Origin: Bacteroidales bacterium
Lineage (GTDB): Bacteria > Bacteroidota > Bacteroidia > Bacteroidales > UBA932
Assembly: GCA_017651465.1 (NCBI GenBank)
Contig: JAGCCX010000022.1
Location: 20,127 to 84,126 of the forward strand
Length of the DNA: 64,000 nucleotides
Reading direction: 5' to 3'
Below, piece by piece: positions 52,315 to 60,761 of the stretch. A model generated the notes under the pieces. It did no database searches. It worked only from the letters and a program-made list of their open reading frames with translations, and was not told the origin of the DNA. The first letter of the stretch is position 1. Each line of letters begins with the position of its first letter. Position numbers and translations under genes: made by a program.

Positions 52315-53316
52315 TTACCTTATAGCGATATACCCGCTCTCGTCAACTATGTCCGCCCCCTTCTTTGTGAAGAGGAACCGGTAGAGTTTGTATGCCATGC
52401 TCTCTTGGTCTTCGGTTTTGCGGACCGCGGCGTAAATGCTTGATACAAAAGGATATTTATTCGCTCTAAGGGATTCCTTGGCAGGTGCCACGCCGTCGAT
52501 TGACAGCATATTCACACTCATTAAATCGCGGACCATCGCCGTGCAGTAGAAGAAGGGCGTGTAGCCGATGCCGTATTCGTCGTTTTCAAGCTGCAGGTAT
52601 GGCGATGCCATCTGGGAGCCGATGATCTCAAACATATAGGTCTCTTCGGTTCCGTCAATCATTTTCAGTCCGTTCATTACCAGCGTCTCCATCTTCTCCT
52701 GACTGCCGGAATCCGCATTACGGATATACGGGGTTATAGCGTGGTCGACGCCTCCGACCTCTTTCCAGTTGGTTATCTCGCCGGTATATATCTTCCGTAC
52801 CTGGTCACTGGTCAGATTCTTAACGGGGTTCTTGGGGTTGACGATGAATACCAGAGCGTCTATGGCCAGCGGAGCCGTTTTCAGTTCTACCCCCAGCTCT
52901 GCGCACGCCGCCTTTTCATTCCTGGATATGTCACGGCTGGCAATGATGACATCGGTCTTGCCCTCTATGAGATTCATATAGGCATCGTGGGTGCCGCTGC
53001 AGAGGTTTCGGGCGAGGTAGTCATTGTAAGAGAACGATGTCTCATTTTCTTGGAATTTAGGCGTGATGATATAGGTCGGGCTTCCCATCCAGTCCTCTTC
53101 CCATTGATAGGGTATGCCAAGTAGTTTATAGGCAACGAGGTCCCGTACGGGGCGGGTGCTTGTTGAACAGTCAGTAAGCGGCCACTCTTCGAACGAAACG
53201 CCGGAGAGGGTAAAATCGCTGTCGTCGGTTTTGCCGCAAGCTGCTAAAAGGACTAAACCGGCTAGGGTGGCAATCAGGCGGGTGGCGAGTCTTTGGGTGT
53301 TTACGTTCTGTATCAT
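52315..53316 (-). CDS. PstS-like phosphate-binding lipoprotein
   Basis: 333 residues from ATG 53316 (MIQNVNTQ). A Met seven codons earlier (53337) overlaps the -7 box and is less likely. Lipobox AGLVLLAAC (about residue 28). The fold is that of a periplasmic substrate-binding protein of the PstS class: SGTHDAYMNLIEGKTDVIIASRDISRNE, PLAIDALVFIVNPKNPVKNLT, DQVRKIYTGEITNWKEVGG and ADSGSQEKMETLVM (phosphate-contacting Ser/Gly loop), ending LYRFLFTKKGADIVDESGYIAI. It probably binds phosphate, though relatives bind other anions. No PstCAB genes are nearby. Together with the convergent pyrophosphatase it suggests extracytoplasmic phosphate scavenging. Confidence 0.85.
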   Translation of the reverse strand: MIQNVNTQRLATRLIATLAGLVLLAACGKTDDSDFTLSGVSFEEWPLTDCSTSTRPVRDLVAYKLLGIPYQWEEDWMGSPTYIITPKFQENETSFSYNDYLARNLCSGTHDAYMNLIEGKTDVIIASRDISRNEKAACAELGVELKTAPLAIDALVFIVNPKNPVKNLTSDQVRKIYTGEITNWKEVGGVDHAITPYIRNADSGSQEKMETLVMNGLKMIDGTEETYMFEIIGSQMASPYLQLENDEYGIGYTPFFYCTAMVRDLMSVNMLSIDGVAPAKESLRANKYPFVSSIYAAVRKTEDQESMAYKLYRFLFTKKGADIVDESGYIAIR

Positions 53317-53334
53317 GTTGCTATGTCTTTCGGC

Positions 53335-53353
53335 CAAAGATAATAATTATCCG
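53335..53353 (-). promoter_or_regulatory. -7 box and AT-rich motif before the PstS-like gene
   Basis: The minus strand has TATCTTTG (53342-53335) just inside an AT-rich motif at 53337-53353. The 17-base motif AAGATAAyAATTATCCG (plus strand) recurs at 63698-63714 before the BadF-type kinase with a single difference. No TTTG is found at -33, so activation by another factor is possible. Confidence 0.5.
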
Positions 53354-53366
53354 TGGTATCACGCTG

Positions 53367-53504
53367 CCTCCCGTGTGCAAAACGGCCCTCCCTGCCCCCG
53401 GGACCTGTCTGCTGCGGCCTCTCGTGTGCAAAACAGCCCTTCCTGCCCCCGGAACCGGCCTCCTGCCGCCTCCCGTGTGCAAAACGGCCCTTCCTGCCCC
53501 CGGC
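53367..53504. repeat. 51-base tandem repeat, nearly three copies
   Basis: Copies begin at 53367, 53418 and 53469 with CCTCyCGTGTGCAAAAC, then GGCCCTTCCTGCCCCCGG. The period of 51 equals that of the tandem at 31168-31286, and both have CTCyCGT near the unit start. The frame through the repeat is open and joins the gene remnant that follows. Confidence 0.85.
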
Positions 53505-53681
53505 AATTATCAGTATAACGAAGAAAAGTATAAAGACGAATTATTGTATACTGGATCTTTGGGCTACTACTGGTCTTCTACCGCATCTTCGGCAGGAAAT
53601 GCAAGAGCGGTTCATTTCCATTTCGGCGGTGTGAATATCTGGAGTGTGCCCTGCAGGGAACGCGAAGAGCCCGACGAATAA
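53505..53681 (+). pseudogene. Remnant of a FISUMP-type lipoprotein gene (C-terminus only)
   Basis: About 57 codons read NYQYNEEKYKDELLYTGSLG, then YYWSSTASSAGNARAVHFHF, then GGVNIWSVPCREREEPDE and a stop. The G-Y-Y-W-S-S-T...F-x-x-G-G-V-N pattern is the end of the Fibrobacter-succinogenes-major-paralogue type domain. No signal peptide or N-terminal domain precedes it: the frame runs back into the 51-base tandem repeat. Between it and the tRNA (53682-53780) there is only GC-rich non-coding sequence. Confidence 0.6.
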
Positions 53682-53717
53682 TCGCAATCCCTTCGGAGCG
53701 GCGCGACTTGGGGGTGT

Positions 53718-53737
53718 CTGAGGGGGCCGCCCCTCAG
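53718..53737. repeat. Perfect inverted repeat in GC-rich spacer
   Basis: CTGAGGGG (53718-53725), four bases, CCCCTCAG (53730-53737). It is surrounded by G- and C-runs from 53699 to 53775. Role unknown; no T-run follows, so it is not an ordinary terminator. Confidence 0.5.
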
Positions 53738-53779
53738 TCCCCTGGGGGTGCAGGGGGATAGTAGCCCCTTGGGGCCACA

Positions 53780-53811
53780 AAGAGGCCACCGGCAATTGCC
53801 GATGGCCTCTT
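53780..53811 (-). terminator. Hairpin terminator after the CAU tRNA
   Basis: AAGAGGCCA (53780-53788) pairs with TGGCCTCTT (53803-53811), with a further CGGCAA/TTGCCG stem inside. It begins right at the 3' end of the minus-strand tRNA. Confidence 0.75.
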
Positions 53812-53812
53812 G

Positions 53813-53886
53813 TGGTCCCTGTAGGGCATGATCCTACGACTCCCTGATTATGAGTCAGGTGCTCTAACCAACTGAGCTAAGGGACC
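53813..53886 (-). tRNA. tRNA with CAU anticodon (Met or Ile2)
   Basis: 74 bases fold as a normal cloverleaf: acceptor GGTCCCT/AGGGACC, D-stem GCTC/GAGC, anticodon stem CCTGA/TCAGG with loop CTCATAA, 5-base variable loop, T-stem GTAGG/CCTAC and discriminator A. CCA is not encoded. The T-loop is ATCATGC instead of the almost universal TTCRA: position 54 is A and 58 is T, a swapped pair. CAU alone does not tell elongator Met from lysidine-modified Ile; an initiator is unlikely because the stem lacks the three G-C pairs. Confidence 0.9.
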
Positions 53887-53918
53887 GGTAATCCCCGGGC
53901 TGGCCGGGGATGGCTGTG

Positions 53919-53949
53919 CAAATATAGCAAAAAAACTTATGCTATCACA
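53919..53949 (-). promoter_or_regulatory. Promoter of the CAU tRNA
   Basis: Minus strand: TGTG (53949-53946), 19 bases, TATATTTG (53926-53919). A hairpin (ATCCCCGG against CCGGGGAT, 53890-53912) lies between the box and the tRNA 5' end and may mark the leader to be trimmed. Confidence 0.6.
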
Positions 53950-54250
53950 CTTTGATTTCGACTTCTACGCCGGAGGGCAGCTCGAGCTTCATAAGGGCGT
54001 CCACGGTTTTGGCGTTGGAATCCTCGATGTCGAGAAGCCTGCGGTAAGAATCGAGTTCGAACTGCTCGCGTGACTTCTTGTTGACGAAGGTCGAGCGGTT
54101 GACGGTGAAGATCTTCTTGTTGGTAGGTAGAGGAATAGGTCCATTCACCTTCGCGCCTGTAGCTTTCACCGTGTCGACGATCTTGGCAGCCGACTTATCG
54201 ACGAGCATATGATCGAAAGACTTGAGTTTAATTCTAATTTTCTGACTCAT
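53945..54250 (-). CDS. rpsJ: 30S ribosomal protein S10
   Basis: 101 residues, full length. Family landmarks [35 protein letters not shown] and SGVEVEIKV. Binds the head of the 30S subunit; also NusE in transcription antitermination. It lies 27 bases after fusA in a str operon of the order rpsL-rpsG-fusA-rpsJ. In most Bacteroidales rplC and the rest of the S10 operon would follow; here the tRNA and repeats follow instead. Confidence 0.98.
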   Translation of the reverse strand: MSQKIRIKLKSFDHMLVDKSAAKIVDTVKATGAKVNGPIPLPTNKKIFTVNRSTFVNKKSREQFELDSYRRLLDIEDSNAKTVDALMKLELPSGVEVEIKV

Positions 54251-54277
54251 ATAACTAATTTGTTTAAAATCATTTGT

Positions 54278-56395
54278 TTATTCATCGTCCGAAATGAAGC
54301 GGTAACCGCTCTTTTCAACGATATCCCTGGCCAGTGCCGGGGGTACCTCGGCATAGTGGTCGAACGACATTGTGCTGGCGGCCCTTCCCGAAGAAAGGGT
54401 GCGGAGCACGGTCACATAGCCGAACTGCTCGGCGAGCGGAACGAACGCCTTGACTATCCTCGCGCCGTTGGACGTGGAATCCATAGCCGTGATCTGTCCG
54501 CGACGGCGGTTCAGATCACCGACTATTTCTCCCATATACTCCTCGGGAGTCACCACTTCGAGGTCCATAATGGGCTCGAGCAGCACCGGGGAGCATTTGC
54601 GGCAGGCGTGGCGGAAAGCCATACGTGCGGCCATTTCGAAAGACAATTGATCAGAATCCACCGGATGGTATGAGCCATCCAGAAGGGTGACCTTGAGAGA
54701 CTGCACCTCGAATCCGGCAAGAACGCCGTTGGCCATTGCCGATTCGAAGCCCTTCTGTACACTCGGAATGAATTCCTTGGGCACGTTGCCGCCCTTCACC
54801 TGGTTGTCGAACTGCAGTCCGGTAACGCCGGAGTCTGCGGGACCGATTTCCACCACTATGTCCGCATACTTGCCACGGCCGCCCGTCTGCTTCTTGAAGA
54901 CCTCCCTGTGCTGAATGCTCGTGGTAATGGCCTCCTTGTAGTTGACGTGGGGTGCGCCCTGGTTGATTTCTACGCCGAACTCGCGGCGCAGGCGGTCAAC
55001 GATGATGTCCAGATGCAGCTCGCCCATTCCGCTGATCACGGTCTGGCCGGTTTCGGCATCTGACTTGACGGTGAAGGTAGGGTCTTCCTCCGCAAGCTTG
55101 GCAAGCGCCAAATCGAGCTTGTCAAGATCCTGCTGGGTCTTGGGCTCCACTGCGATACCGATGACCGGATCGGGGAAGTCCATCGACTCGAGGCTGTAGC
55201 GGTGGTTCTCGGCGCACACGGTATCGCCGGTGCGGAGATCCTTGAAGCCCACGGCGGCGCAGATGTCTCCCGCTTCCACAAAATCGATGGGATTCTGATG
55301 GTTGGAGTGCATCTGGAAGAGGCGTGACACCCTTTCCTTGCGCCCCGTACGGGAATTCATCACATAGCTGCCGGAATCCAGGTGGCCGGAGTAGGCGCGG
55401 ATGTATGCGAGCCGCCCTACGTACGGATCGGTTGCAATCTTGAACACAAGACCGCAGAAGGGAGCCGTTTCCGAAGGGGGCAGCATAACATCCTGGTCCA
55501 CTGCCATATTGGTGGCCCGAACTTCTTTGACGTCAAGGGGTGAAGGCAGATAGCGCATCACAGAGTCCAGCAGGAACTGGACACCCTTGTTCTTGAAGGA
55601 GGAACCGCAGCACGCGGGCACGATCTGCATAGAGATGGTGCCTTTGCGCAGGGCGGCCACAATCTCCTCCTCGGTGATGGAGTCGGGATCTGCGAAGAAC
55701 TTCTCCATCAACTCGTCATCGAATTCGGCGGCCTTTTCGACGAGGCTGGCACGGTACTCCTCGACTTCGTCCTGCATATCGGCAGGAATGTCGCCGTACT
55801 CGTAGTTCACCAGCTCGTCGGTGTTGTTGTAGAAGATAGCCTTGCGCGAGATAAGGTCCACGAGGCCCTTGAAATTCTCTTCCGCCCCAATGGGGAGGCA
55901 GACGGGCACCGCGGTCGCGCCGAGTTTGGTTTTGATCTCTTCTACACAGGCGAGGAAGTCGGCGCCCACGCGGTCCATCTTGTTGACGTACGCGATTTTG
56001 GGAACGCCGTACTTGTCGGCCTGACGCCACACCGTCTCGCTCTGCGGCTGCACGCGGCCGACCGCGCAGAATGTGGCGATCGTGCCGTCCAGCACACGCA
56101 GCGAACGCTCTACCTCCACCGTAAAGTCCACGTGACCGGGAGTGTCGATGAGGTTGATCTGATAGGTCTGGCCACCATAGTGCCAGAAGGCCGTGGTAGC
56201 AGCGGACGTGATGGTAATACCACGCTCCTGCTCCTGGACCATCCAGTCCATAGTGGCTGCACCCTCGTGGACCTCGCCGATCTTGTGGGTCTTGCCGGTG
56301 TAGTAGAGGATACGCTCGGACGTGGTGGTCTTGCCCGCATCAATGTGGGCCATAATGCCGATGTTCCTCGTGTATTTGAGATCTCTCTTGGCCAT
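54278..56395 (-). CDS. fusA: Elongation factor G
   Basis: 705 residues. GTPase that drives translocation. G1 [21 protein letters not shown]3 [18 protein letters not shown]4 [13 protein letters not shown], then domains II-V including [31 protein letters not shown] and [20 protein letters not shown]. All GTP motifs are intact. It starts 10 bases after rpsG. Confidence 0.99.
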   Translation of the reverse strand: MAKRDLKYTRNIGIMAHIDAGKTTTSERILYYTGKTHKIGEVHEGAATMDWMVQEQERGITITSAATTAFWHYGGQTYQINLIDTPGHVDFTVEVERSLRVLDGTIATFCAVGRVQPQSETVWRQADKYGVPKIAYVNKMDRVGADFLACVEEIKTKLGATAVPVCLPIGAEENFKGLVDLISRKAIFYNNTDELVNYEYGDIPADMQDEVEEYRASLVEKAAEFDDELMEKFFADPDSITEEEIVAALRKGTISMQIVPACCGSSFKNKGVQFLLDSVMRYLPSPLDVKEVRATNMAVDQDVMLPPSETAPFCGLVFKIATDPYVGRLAYIRAYSGHLDSGSYVMNSRTGRKERVSRLFQMHSNHQNPIDFVEAGDICAAVGFKDLRTGDTVCAENHRYSLESMDFPDPVIGIAVEPKTQQDLDKLDLALAKLAEEDPTFTVKSDAETGQTVISGMGELHLDIIVDRLRREFGVEINQGAPHVNYKEAITTSIQHREVFKKQTGGRGKYADIVVEIGPADSGVTGLQFDNQVKGGNVPKEFIPSVQKGFESAMANGVLAGFEVQSLKVTLLDGSYHPVDSDQLSFEMAARMAFRHACRKCSPVLLEPIMDLEVVTPEEYMGEIVGDLNRRRGQITAMDSTSNGARIVKAFVPLAEQFGYVTVLRTLSSGRAASTMSFDHYAEVPPALARDIVEKSGYRFISDDE

Positions 56396-56405
56396 CCGGA
56401 GTTAA

Positions 56406-56882
56406 CTAAAAGCGGAAGTGTGCAAATGCCTTGTTGGCCTCTGCCATTCTGTGCATATCCTCCTTGCGCTTGAAGGCACCGCCTTCGTTGTTGTACGCTG
56501 CGACGATTTCTGCACAAAGTTTTTCTGCCATAGAGCGGCCGGAACGCTTGCGGGCGAAGTTGATCATATTCTTCATCGAGAGCGAAATCTTCCTTTCCGG
56601 GCGCAACTCTGTCGGCACCTGGAAGTTGGCGCCACCGATCCTGCGACTCTTGACCTCGATCTGAGGGGTCACGTTCTCGAGAGCCTTCCTCCAAATATCG
56701 AGAGGAGCCTTGTCAGAATCTTTCATCTTCTCGCCTACCAAATCAATGGCATCGTAAAAAATAGAATACGCGATACTCTTCTTCCCCTGCAACATAAGAT
56801 TGTTCACGAAACGTGTAACCATCGTGTCGTGGAACTTAGGATCAGGAAGTAGAATCCTCTTCTTAGGCTTTGACTTTCTCAT
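56406..56882 (-). CDS. rpsG: 30S ribosomal protein S7
   Basis: 158 residues, full length. Landmarks: [63 protein letters not shown] and the C-terminal [15 protein letters not shown]. Primary assembly protein of the 30S head. Second gene of the str operon, 34 bases after rpsL. Confidence 0.99.
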   Translation of the reverse strand: MRKSKPKKRILLPDPKFHDTMVTRFVNNLMLQGKKSIAYSIFYDAIDLVGEKMKDSDKAPLDIWRKALENVTPQIEVKSRRIGGANFQVPTELRPERKISLSMKNMINFARKRSGRSMAEKLCAEIVAAYNNEGGAFKRKEDMHRMAEANKAFAHFRF

Positions 56883-56916
56883 TGTTGTGAAAAATTAAAG
56901 ATTAAAACACCCCGGG

Positions 56917-57291
56917 CTACTTCTTGGGCCTCTTGGCGCCATAAAGGGAACGGGACTGGGTCCTTCCCTCTACGCCAGCGGTATCCAATGCGCCACGAAG
57001 GATGTGGTAACGTACACCCGGAAGGTCTTTTACACGACCGCCACGTACGAGCACGATGGAGTGCTCCTGGAGGTTGTGACCCTCGCCGGGGATGTAGGCA
57101 TTGACCTCTTTAGTGTTGGTAAGACGTACACGGGCAACCTTACGCATTGCTGAGTTAGGTTTCTTAGGGGTGGTTGTGTAAACCCTAAGGCATACGCCAC
57201 GCTTCTGAGGGCAAGCATCCAACGCGCGAGACTTGCTCTTTACTTCAGTCATCTCGCGTCCTTTGCGGACCAATTGTTGAATTGTTGGCAT
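56917..57291 (-). CDS. rpsL: 30S ribosomal protein S12
   Basis: 124 residues. Landmarks: [71 protein letters not shown]. The streptomycin-contact lysines are present in [10 protein letters not shown] and in the GRVKDLPG loop. First gene of the str operon, with its own promoter upstream. Confidence 0.99.
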   Translation of the reverse strand: MPTIQQLVRKGREMTEVKSKSRALDACPQKRGVCLRVYTTTPKKPNSAMRKVARVRLTNTKEVNAYIPGEGHNLQEHSIVLVRGGRVKDLPGVRYHILRGALDTAGVEGRTQSRSLYGAKRPKK

Positions 57292-57318
57292 AAGTGTTTG
57301 TTAATAAATAAAATATAC

Positions 57319-57341
57319 AGTCCCCCTATTAAAAAGGGGCT
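57319..57341. terminator. Hairpin between the OmpA/TPR gene and rpsL
   Basis: AGTCCCC (57319-57325) pairs with GGGGCT (57336-57341). On the minus strand it is followed by a T-rich run, so it may end transcripts from the upstream gene. It also lies at the likely rpsL transcription start, so it may instead be a leader structure. Confidence 0.4.
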
Positions 57342-57342
57342 G

Positions 57343-57373
57343 CAAAGATACAAAAAAATCGTTAATTCGCAAG
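57343..57373 (-). promoter_or_regulatory. Promoter of the str operon
   Basis: Minus strand: CTTG (57373-57370), 19 bases, TATCTTTG (57350-57343). The -33 element lies inside the last codons of the upstream OmpA/TPR gene. Confidence 0.65.
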
Positions 57374-59008
57374 CGTGGCGAACTCAATATCTGACGCAGC
57401 CCTTTGGGCAAGCGCTTCGTCGGCCTGTTTTGCGGCGTCCAGATGCTTGCGAGCCTCGGCTGAGTTGCCCTTGCGGGCGGCCACTATAGCGCGCAGGTAT
57501 TCGGTGCGGGCGCCGTCTCCCTCGAGGGCAGCGGCAGCTCCGTCCACATCGCCGTTAAGCAGCAGGGCAATGGCGGCGTTGTCGCCCTTGAGCCCCTTGG
57601 CTGCGGCTGCCGCTGCGGCGTAATCGCCCTTGCGGATGGCCATAATGGTCTCGTTCTCCTTGGAGATGCTTCCGGCCTTCTCGAAGCAGTCGGCGGCGAG
57701 CTCGTAGTCGTCGTTACGCATTGCCACCACGCCGGTGGCGTCGAGCACCTGCTCGTCGGGTTCCTTGATCTTGCTCAGGTAAGCTCCGCCCAGCGAGGTG
57801 CGGCCCTCGTTGAGGTAAAGCATAGCCAGGTTGTAGCGGGCGGTGTCGGAGTTGAACTTGCTGATGGCGAACTTGTAGAGGGTTTCCTTGTCGGAAGGAG
57901 TCTCCGCCAGGGCTGCAAGCCTGAGGATGGAGGGCTCGTCAAAGCGGTCCAGGCCCTTCTCGTCGGCAAGCTTGACGAGTTCTTCGTCATCGTAGTTGCG
58001 CCATTCCAGATTGGTCACCAGGCGGGCCCTGCGCAGGGCGGGGAACACCTTCTTGTTGATTTCGGAGTAGATTTGCGACAGGTTGCGGATCTCGCTCTCG
58101 CGGACTGCCGGGTCGCTGTACATCGACAGGACGCGGAGAATGAGGTCCTTGTCTTCGATATTCGACTTGGACACTGCCTCCTGGAAGCCGTCCCAGTCTT
58201 GTCCGACGCTCTTCACCTCGGTACCGGTGAACTCCACGTCGCCGGCCACCTTGTCGAGGGCCTTCTGGGCGGTGTCGGCACGCTTGTCGGAGAGCTTGGC
58301 ATTGTAGTCCTTGCCTCCCTCGGGCGATGCGTAAGCCACTATCTGGGTGCCTTTTATGGTGGTGCGCTCATCCTCCTTGAGGTAATCCAGGGAGTTCTTG
58401 TAGTTGACCATAGAGTTGGTCTCGAACTGCTCCTGGTTCACGCGGTCGGAGTTCACGTCATAAAGAATCCTTCCCTCGGTGGTGCGGTACAGTATGGGCT
58501 GGTAGCCGTCGGGCTTGAACTCATACACGCCGTCGAGGTCGGCCAGCATATAGGTTGCGAGGCAGCCGTCGGCCACCTTGATAGGATCTACGGGATAGCT
58601 CTTGTCTTTGTAGTGAATGACGCTGCGCAGCTCCAGATGGGCTTTTTCGCATCCGGGCTTGTAGGGGAAAGAGAGCTTCTCGGTGATGGTCGCGCCCTGG
58701 GACGATACGGTCTTGTAGTTGTCTTTGACCTTGTCGCCCTGGTACTGGAGGAGCCTTCCTTCTATCTCGCCGCCCTCATACACCAGCACGGGGGTGACAT
58801 CCATAGTGGCCTTGGGGTGGAAGTACCCCTTGGGGCAGGTGACGCTCACGGTGGCGGGAATCTTTCCGCTCACTATTTCAAGCACTTCCGGGGTGCACTT
58901 GATGTCAACGTCTTTGGCGAGTTGCATTTGCTCGAGCCTCGACTTGGCGCAGGACGAGCTGATAAGGGCGAGCGCTGCAAGCGCTGCGTATGTAAGTATC
59001 CTTTTCAT
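57362..59008 (-). CDS. OmpA-like / TPR outer-membrane lipoprotein
   Basis: 548 residues from ATG 59008 (MKRILTYAAL); the reading frame extends 30 codons further but crosses the promoter. Lipobox ALISSSC (about residue 17). Residues about 20-200 are beta-rich. About 205-330 resemble an OmpA-type peptidoglycan-binding fold (IVAYASPEGGKDYNAKLSDKRADTAQKAL). The last ~180 residues are TPR-like and very Ala-rich (YNLAMLYLNEGRTSLGGAYLSKI; DAAKQADEALAQRAASDIEF). Likely a cell-wall-anchored outer-membrane protein; exact role unknown. Confidence 0.85.
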   Translation of the reverse strand: MKRILTYAALAALALISSSCAKSRLEQMQLAKDVDIKCTPEVLEIVSGKIPATVSVTCPKGYFHPKATMDVTPVLVYEGGEIEGRLLQYQGDKVKDNYKTVSSQGATITEKLSFPYKPGCEKAHLELRSVIHYKDKSYPVDPIKVADGCLATYMLADLDGVYEFKPDGYQPILYRTTEGRILYDVNSDRVNQEQFETNSMVNYKNSLDYLKEDERTTIKGTQIVAYASPEGGKDYNAKLSDKRADTAQKALDKVAGDVEFTGTEVKSVGQDWDGFQEAVSKSNIEDKDLILRVLSMYSDPAVRESEIRNLSQIYSEINKKVFPALRRARLVTNLEWRNYDDEELVKLADEKGLDRFDEPSILRLAALAETPSDKETLYKFAISKFNSDTARYNLAMLYLNEGRTSLGGAYLSKIKEPDEQVLDATGVVAMRNDDYELAADCFEKAGSISKENETIMAIRKGDYAAAAAAAKGLKGDNAAIALLLNGDVDGAAAALEGDGARTEYLRAIVAARKGNSAEARKHLDAAKQADEALAQRAASDIEFATLAN

Positions 59009-59039
59009 ATTTATTATTAAATGTTGCACTGCAGAAATG

Positions 59040-59047
59040 CAAAGATA
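59040..59047 (-). promoter_or_regulatory. -7 box of the OmpA/TPR gene
   Basis: Minus strand TATCTTTG, 31 bases before the ATG at 59008. No clear TTTG at -33. It lies 11 bases from the box of the divergent sigma-54 activator gene. Confidence 0.5.
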
Positions 59048-59058
59048 AGATTTTTTCA

Positions 59059-59066
59059 TAACTTTG
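59059..59066 (+). promoter_or_regulatory. -7 box of the sigma-54 activator gene
   Basis: TAACTTTG, 7 bases before the ATG at 59074, suggesting a leaderless message. The -33 element is not evident. Confidence 0.45.
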
Positions 59067-59073
59067 CACGGAT

Positions 59074-60267
59074 ATGGACGCACAAGAGCTTCAAACACTA
59101 AAAAACAGATACGACATCATTGGCAACGACCCCGCTCTTAACCGGGCCCTCGAGACCGCCGTGGCCATAGCTCCCACGGACCTTACGGTTCTCATTGAGG
59201 GCGAGAGCGGTACGGGCAAAGAAAATATACCTCAAATCATTCACCAGCACAGCCGCAGGCGCACCGGACGCTACCTGGCGGTCAACTGCGGGGCCATCCC
59301 CGAGGGTACCATCAACGCCGAACTGTTCGGCCACGAGAAGGGCGCGTTCACCGGTGCGGTGGGCGAGCGCAAAGGTTATTTTGAAGAGGCCAACGGCGGC
59401 ACCATTTTCCTCGACGAGATAGGCGAACTGCCCAAGGAGACGCAGGCAATGCTGCTCCGCGTGCTGCAGAACGGCGAATATATGAAGGTGGGCTCCTCCA
59501 AGGTGGAAAAGACCGACGTGCGCGTGATCTGCGCCACCAACGTCAACCTGTCGTACGCCGTGGCGTCCGGCAAGTTCCGCCAGGATCTCTACTACCGAAT
59601 CAACTCCATCCAGATAGTGATGCCGCCCCTGCGCGAGCGCAAGAGCGATATCTACCTGCTGTTCCGCAAGTTTGCCGCCGACTTTGCCCAAAAGTACGGC
59701 TGCAGCCGCGTCACCCTCGACCTGAATGCCATCTCGCGCCTCTCCTCGTACCGCTGGCCCGGCAACGTGCGCCAGCTCAAGAACGTGGCCGAGACCATAA
59801 GCGCCATCGAGAGCCATCCGTCCCGCGGCGGCTCCGACAAGGTAGAGCTCGGGCCCGAGGTGCTAAGCCGCTATCTGCCCGACGAGCAGGATTCGCTGCT
59901 GCCCGCCACACCCTCGGCCGGAGCCTCCGGGAGCCCCTTTGCCGATGAAGACAAGAAGATGATAATCAAGGCGATACTGGACCTCAAGCAGGAAGTTGAC
60001 ACCCTTAAGAACCTGGTGCATTCTTCCGCCGCGGTGCCCCCGCCTTCGCAGGGCGTGATGATGCCCCCCGTGGCCGACGAGCCGGAAGAGCAGATTTCCT
60101 CCATCGAGGAGCCTCCGCAGGCCGATATGAATATGCGCCAGATGGGCGAGGAACTCATAGAGCGCGCCCTCATAAGGCACGGCGGCAAGGTCAAGGAGGC
60201 CGCCCGGGAGCTGGGCATCTCGGAGCGTACCATCTATCGCAAACTGGCAGAAAAGAAAAAGAAATGA
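59074..60267 (+). CDS. Sigma-54-interacting transcriptional activator without receiver domain
   Basis: 397 residues. AAA+ domain from about residue 15: Walker A EGESGTGKENI, the sigma-54 contact loop EKGAFTGAV, Walker B GTIFLDEIGELP, the arginine region DLYYRINSIQIVMPPLRERKSDI and WPGNVRQLKNVAE. A low-complexity linker (about 265-355) precedes a Fis-type helix-turn-helix (RHGGKVKEAARELGISERTI). There is no N-terminal receiver or sensor domain, so activity may be set by expression or by a partner. It overlaps the LptE-like gene by ATGA; this gene order is common in Bacteroidales. Confidence 0.95.
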   Translation: MDAQELQTLKNRYDIIGNDPALNRALETAVAIAPTDLTVLIEGESGTGKENIPQIIHQHSRRRTGRYLAVNCGAIPEGTINAELFGHEKGAFTGAVGERKGYFEEANGGTIFLDEIGELPKETQAMLLRVLQNGEYMKVGSSKVEKTDVRVICATNVNLSYAVASGKFRQDLYYRINSIQIVMPPLRERKSDIYLLFRKFAADFAQKYGCSRVTLDLNAISRLSSYRWPGNVRQLKNVAETISAIESHPSRGGSDKVELGPEVLSRYLPDEQDSLLPATPSAGASGSPFADEDKKMIIKAILDLKQEVDTLKNLVHSSAAVPPPSQGVMMPPVADEPEEQISSIEEPPQADMNMRQMGEELIERALIRHGGKVKEAARELGISERTIYRKLAEKKKK

Positions 60268-60761
60268 AACGGCTGATACCATTGCTCGCCGCCCTTCTGA
60301 CTCTCAGTTCCTGCGGCATTTACTCGTTCTCCGGGACCTCCATCCAGCCGGACGTTAACACCATCACCATCAACTACTTCGAGTACAGGGCGATGAAGGT
60401 CAATCCCTCGTTGAGCAACGACCTCACCGAGGCCATCCGCAACCAGTTCCGGCGTATGACCCGCCTGGAGCAGGTGGAACTCGACGGCGATATGGAGCTC
60501 AGCGGCCAGATTACCGGCTACGATGTTTCGCTCGCCGCCGTTACCGCCGACGAAGTGGCGGCGCGCAACAAGCTCACCATCACGGTCAAGGTGCAGTTCA
60601 CCGACAAGAAGCACCCGGAAGAAGATTTTGACAAGAGCTTTACGGCGTACTCGGAGTACGACTCCACCAGTACGCTCGATGCGGTGGAGAGTTCGCTCTG
60701 CGCCGAGATTGTAGAAAAATTGGTCGAAGATATATTCAATGCTGCGGTAGCACAATGGTAA
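60264..60761 (+). CDS. LptE-like outer-membrane lipoprotein
   Basis: 165 residues. Lipobox LLTLSSCG (Cys about 16). Landmarks: YSFSGTSIQPDVNTITINYF, LTEAIRNQFRRMTRLEQVE, ELSGQITGYDVS and a C-terminal helix (LCAEIVEKLVEDIFNAAVAQW). This matches the Bacteroidetes form of LptE, the plug of the LptD lipopolysaccharide translocon. It overlaps the next gene by 7 bases. Confidence 0.85.
   Translation: MKRLIPLLAALLTLSSCGIYSFSGTSIQPDVNTITINYFEYRAMKVNPSLSNDLTEAIRNQFRRMTRLEQVELDGDMELSGQITGYDVSLAAVTADEVAARNKLTITVKVQFTDKKHPEEDFDKSFTAYSEYDSTSTLDAVESSLCAEIVEKLVEDIFNAAVAQW

Noticed and set aside
53367-53504. CRISPR-like array
   Set aside because: Copies are head-to-tail with no unique spacers and a 51-base period in one open frame, so it is a tandem repeat. 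No cas genes are near.
59009-59098. Upstream start of the OmpA/TPR gene
   Set aside because: The extra 30 codons cross its own -7 box and the divergent promoter, and they would bury the lipoprotein signal.
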